Assembly (NCBI GenBank): GCA_902766325.1
Contig: CACXDF010000146.1
Location: 1 to 9,389, forward strand
Length of the DNA: 9,389 nucleotides
Source: an uncultured Eubacteriales bacterium
GTDB lineage: Bacteria > Bacillota > Clostridia > Christensenellales > DTU072
Direction: 5' to 3'
In this document: piece by piece, positions 9,001-9,389 of the stretch
How the letters are laid out: each line of letters begins with the position of its first letter
How positions within the stretch are numbered: the stretch's first letter is position 1
Made by a program: the position numbers and the translations under genes
Notes under the pieces: model-generated
Database searches by the model: none
Told to the model about the DNA's origin: nothing
The model's input: only the letters and a program-made list of their open reading frames with translations

Positions 9001-9389
9001 TCGATGCGGATAGCGATGGGAATGCAATATCCTTCTTCGCTACCGAAGGTCGCGGTAGCGTAAAATACGCCGCCCTGCCAGGTGATAAACGAATAATCGA
9101 AATCCCATTCTTCGATCCTGTCGGAAAGATATATATAATTATATCCTTCCTTATTATAATACTTGTTATATTCGATTTCGACCGCAGTCTTCTCATCCTT
9201 TTCAAGTTCGGTGCCGTAGAAACCGTAGAAGAAGATACGCATCCTTTCATTGTTGATACCGCTTTCTATCAGATCATAAGATCCTTCGGCCGTTTTCTTC
9301 ATCGCATACGTGTAGGGATCGACGGAAATACGACCGACGACAGGCACGTTTTTACCGCCGATAACGGTCACTTGTTCGTTGCCTTCCCG
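1..9389 (-). CDS. Giant modular protein, internal fragment (at least 3,129 residues, both ends missing)
   Basis: One minus-strand frame is open across the entire window: 3,129 sense codons, with two bases of a further codon at the left edge. I translated it completely and met no stop. All codons start in the same register, so there is no frameshift. Residues 1 to ~2040 are beta-type sequence with Ig-like units and Tyr-rich YY repeats, interrupted by a helical insert with an EF-hand-like loop (840-851). Residues ~2042-3129 are mostly helical. Cys is rare (about 20 in all) and Tyr is abundant. No signal peptide, membrane span, LPxTG motif or recognisable catalytic motif is visible, but the true N- and C-termini lie outside. 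The composition and repeats fit a secreted or cell-surface protein, possibly an adhesin or scaffold. A giant phage structural protein is an alternative. The exact family is not recognised. That the frame is real coding is near certain; the function is open. Confidence 0.95.
3..863 (-). other. Alpha-helical region 3, continues past the left edge (residues ~2843-3129)
   Basis: After YY copy C the sequence is again mainly helical: DSLLEHADVFGYSAEDIENG, SEIEDAFAKHYYYLRFAQSV, ACRKIKALAISALIENNK and SAKSILDALRDKTAIAQ. A Cys-Cys pair occurs in SADCCLASLAFVYLMNRE, unusual in a protein with so few Cys. ALAISALIENNK is too short and polar for a membrane span. No stop codon appears before the window ends, so the C-terminus is unknown. 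Confidence 0.45.
864..1001 (-). repeat. Isolated YY repeat copy C inside the helical part (residues 2797-2842)
   Basis: A single copy of the Tyr-rich repeat sits between two helical stretches. It reads VYYERM at the first half, then RYYRYY, and ends in SFAEGKTYYLKG, which matches the second half of the cluster A units (F-x-x-G-K-T-Y-Y). Its position far from the main arrays shows that the module is used as a spacer or insert along the whole protein. Confidence 0.7.
1020..1898 (-). other. Alpha-helical region 2 (residues ~2498-2790)
   Basis: The region starts with SLWTMEELYAYLM and includes AELWNNLYEYYLDYSLRFYN, EAVATEMDRLKATL and KTLDEIYADEENTEKAYASI, all strongly helical in character. NLYEYYL at 2549-2555 is the second copy of the motif seen at 2049-2055. 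Between helical regions 1 and 2 lie YY copy D, the partial Ig-like unit and a small mixed segment (about 2420-2490) with a TTTIELTFTVALSGGG strand and hairpin. Function unknown. Confidence 0.45.
2172..2243 (-). other. Partial Ig-like unit (residues 2383-2406)
   Basis: It begins with VIYFNPFDFNS and continues with a strand, SFTIEFHLDYG. It keeps the N-P-aromatic opening and the following strand, but Leu-Pro and the closing Trp are not seen. The sequence then turns helical (YSLASLKELVNVL). It is a divergent or shortened copy. Confidence 0.4.
2256..2345 (-). repeat. Degenerate YY repeat copy D (residues 2349-2378)
   Basis: One unit can be made out: YYIK, a Ser/Gly-rich insertion, EYVYVPNES, then VWQPNTYYTD. 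The two YY pairs (2349 and 2377) are 28 residues apart because of the insertion, against 22 in cluster A. The copy leads directly into the NPF motif of the next unit at 2387, the same order as in clusters A and B. It is weaker than the other copies. Confidence 0.55.
2451..3266 (-). other. Alpha-helical region 1 (residues ~2042-2313)
   Basis: From residue 2042 the sequence changes from Tyr/Thr/Val-rich strands to amphipathic helices, for example NLYEYYLSIFQEKYETLV, NAAREEMDKDIIVKAYDIL and RAVILYMYEKMKASYDEW. A helical stretch around AITEKSVMVDIFNKL leads to the end. No catalytic or ligand motif is recognised. The heptapeptide NLYEYYL at 2049-2055 recurs in helical region 2, exactly 500 residues later. 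Confidence 0.5.
3849..3962 (-). other. Ig-like, Big_4-type unit following cluster B (residues 1810-1847)
   Basis: It opens with YIDPYNST, continues with RLPTEVTIKFTTTDEY, and closes with NYAVRGWETYD (Trp1843). With the unit at 310-346 it is one of the two cleanest copies. The two share the [IV]-[DN]-P-Y opening, LPxxV and the AVxxW ending at nearly the same spacing (30 residues from Pro313 or Pro1813 to the Trp, give or take one). Confidence 0.55.
4017..5123 (-). repeat. Tyr-rich YY repeat cluster B, long array (residues 1423-1791)
   Basis: This is the largest array of the YY repeat. About 56 of 369 residues are Tyr. Pairs or triplets of Tyr start at 1439, 1461, 1479, 1492, 1510, 1531, 1610, 1629, 1651, 1686, 1725, 1743, 1764 and 1779, mostly 13-22 residues apart. 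The best-preserved units are at 1439-1464 (YYVYSEGRYVLTSD, then a TYYYR half), 1605-1654 and 1743-1768. The stretch beginning YALPGKKYYQYTEATVVVG closely follows the layout of unit 1 of cluster A (AVPGKTYYRREAVY), although they are about 1,160 residues apart. The middle part (about 1545-1600) is degenerate, with isolated Tyr. The array is followed within about 20 residues by another Ig-like unit (IDPY at 1811-1814). Confidence 0.85.
5406..5537 (-). other. Ig-like unit (residues 1285-1328)
   Basis: It opens with LEIDPYESS, continues with YNLPAYITVLFRSRY, and ends in a strand, TIVRYTFSNL. The closing aromatic is Phe1325 where other copies have Trp. It lies upstream of the long YY cluster B, separated by about 100 residues of similar beta-type sequence. 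Confidence 0.5.
6195..6338 (-). other. Ig-like unit (residues 1018-1065)
   Basis: It opens with VTIEPFN, has GYALPVYEEVVYTTD in the middle and closes with SYTVRYGIPQWDV (Trp1063). The acidic residue before Pro is Glu rather than Asp. GYALPVYEE also resembles the YALPGK lead of the YY repeats, so this copy may be a mosaic of both elements. Confidence 0.5.
6510..7082 (-). other. Helical insert of unknown family (residues ~770-960)
   Basis: Between beta-type regions lies a stretch with helical character: SLTEAEKQQGG, the EF-hand-like region, then VDMTKEDAQKKLIDYFNRS near the end. It resembles no family I can name. Borders are approximate and judged from the heptad-like spacing of hydrophobic residues and the lack of the YY and DPY motifs. 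Confidence 0.35.
6837..6872 (-). other. EF-hand-like calcium-binding loop (residues 840-851)
   Basis: The 12-residue loop DENGNNRLEQDE has Asp at loop position 1, Asn at 3 and 5, Leu at 8 and Glu at 12, the positions that coordinate calcium or hold the loop in EF-hands. Position 6, usually Gly, is Asn here, with Gly at 4 instead. The flanks look helical (TDQEVYTIV before, MAKVADQNYNF after). Only one loop is visible, without an obvious partner. Calcium binding, common in stabilising surface proteins, is inferred. Confidence 0.5.
7092..7169 (-). other. Big_4-like strand pair ending in LPVTWD (residues 741-766)
   Basis: The sequence VYVGVRFDSTSDLYSLPVTW has the alternating hydrophobic strand, the polar turn and the closing PVTWD typical of the second half of Big_4 Ig-like domains. 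This is the closest textbook match to that family in the window. It lies just before the helical insert with the EF-hand-like loop. The upstream half of the domain is less clear. Confidence 0.5.
7584..7721 (-). other. Ig-like unit following cluster A (residues 557-602)
   Basis: It begins with LYVDPYADYDE, has IIPTRFIAVLG where other copies have LPxxVxVxF, and closes with GLTWYAV (Trp599). An acidic loop (residues 586-591, EDVDDE) separates the strands. It starts eight residues after the last strand of YY cluster A, so repeat and Ig-like unit look like a paired module. Confidence 0.5.
7743..8105 (-). repeat. Tyr-rich YY repeat cluster A, three 44-45-residue units (residues 429-549)
   Basis: Three consecutive units can be aligned by eye. 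Each has a first half like YYVYTNGAYMPTED and a second half like FRSGRDYYTR. First-half aromatic pairs start at 431, 475 and 520 (the last is Cys-Tyr). Second-half YY pairs start at 453, 497 and 542. First to second half is 22 residues in all three units, and unit to unit is 44 then 45. Conserved positions are the YY pairs, an N-G or G-x-Y turn, T-x-D, and a G-K/R before the second YY. The copies differ at synonymous positions as well as in amino acids, so they are not recent duplicates. The cluster runs straight into the VDPY motif of the next Ig-like unit. Spacing and the aromatic-plus-Gly pattern recall choline- or glucan-binding repeats, but the Trp of those families is missing, so ligand binding is only a guess. 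Confidence 0.85.
8352..8462 (-). other. Ig-like, Big_4-type unit (residues 310-346)
   Basis: The segment opens with EINPYDF, continues with ALPSTVWLYVN, and closes with EYAVHW (Trp344). The order Leu-Pro-x-x-Val-x-hydrophobic, a polar turn, then a hydrophobic strand ending in Trp is the pattern of bacterial Ig-like group 4 domains, whose consensus carries LPxTVxV and PVTWD. The match is by eye; domain borders are approximate. Such domains usually act as rigid spacers in surface proteins. Confidence 0.55.

Noticed and set aside
3..9389. Promoters, terminators, internal starts or an alternative genetic code
   Set aside because: All bases are inside one open frame. No GC-rich hairpin with a T-run caught my eye, in-frame ATG codons need no start role, and Trp is encoded by TGG with no in-frame TGA.

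Overview
The whole window is coding on the minus strand. Read from base 9389 down to base 3, one frame gives 3,129 consecutive sense codons with no stop. It enters at the right edge already in frame and leaves at the left edge still open, so neither the start nor the stop of the gene is present. The visible fragment alone would weigh more than about 350 kDa. I see no intergenic space, second gene, RNA gene, promoter, terminator, insertion sequence or CRISPR array.

Residues are numbered from the right edge (residue n covers bases 9390-3n to 9392-3n). Residues 1 to about 2040 are mostly beta-type sequence in which two elements recur. The first is a Tyr-rich repeat with a YY pair about every 22 residues (44-45 residues per full unit). 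It is clearest at 429-549 and 1423-1791, with a partial copy at 2349-2378 and one inside the later helical region at 2797-2842. The second is an Ig-like unit opening with [I/V/F]-[D/N/E]-P-[Y/F], then usually a Pro-Thr-Val/Leu-Pro strand motif and a closing Trp, resembling the bacterial Ig-like Big_4 pattern. Three of the Tyr-rich clusters run straight into one of these units. A helical insert at about 770-960 holds a plausible EF-hand calcium loop. From about 2042 to the left edge the sequence is mainly alpha-helical and matches no family I recognise.

The layout suggests a giant modular surface or extracellular protein. No enzyme motif, LPxTG anchor, signal peptide or membrane span lies in the visible part. 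The organism is probably a bacterium using the standard code (Trp is always TGG and no TGA interrupts the frame). Big_4-like modules and YY repeats of this style point to an anaerobic Bacillota (Clostridia-like, perhaps gut-associated) or one of its phages. That placement is inference and weak.

The plus strand also shows long open frames. They lie codon-on-codon opposite the real gene and come from its scarcity of TTA, CTA and TCA codons, so they are not annotated.
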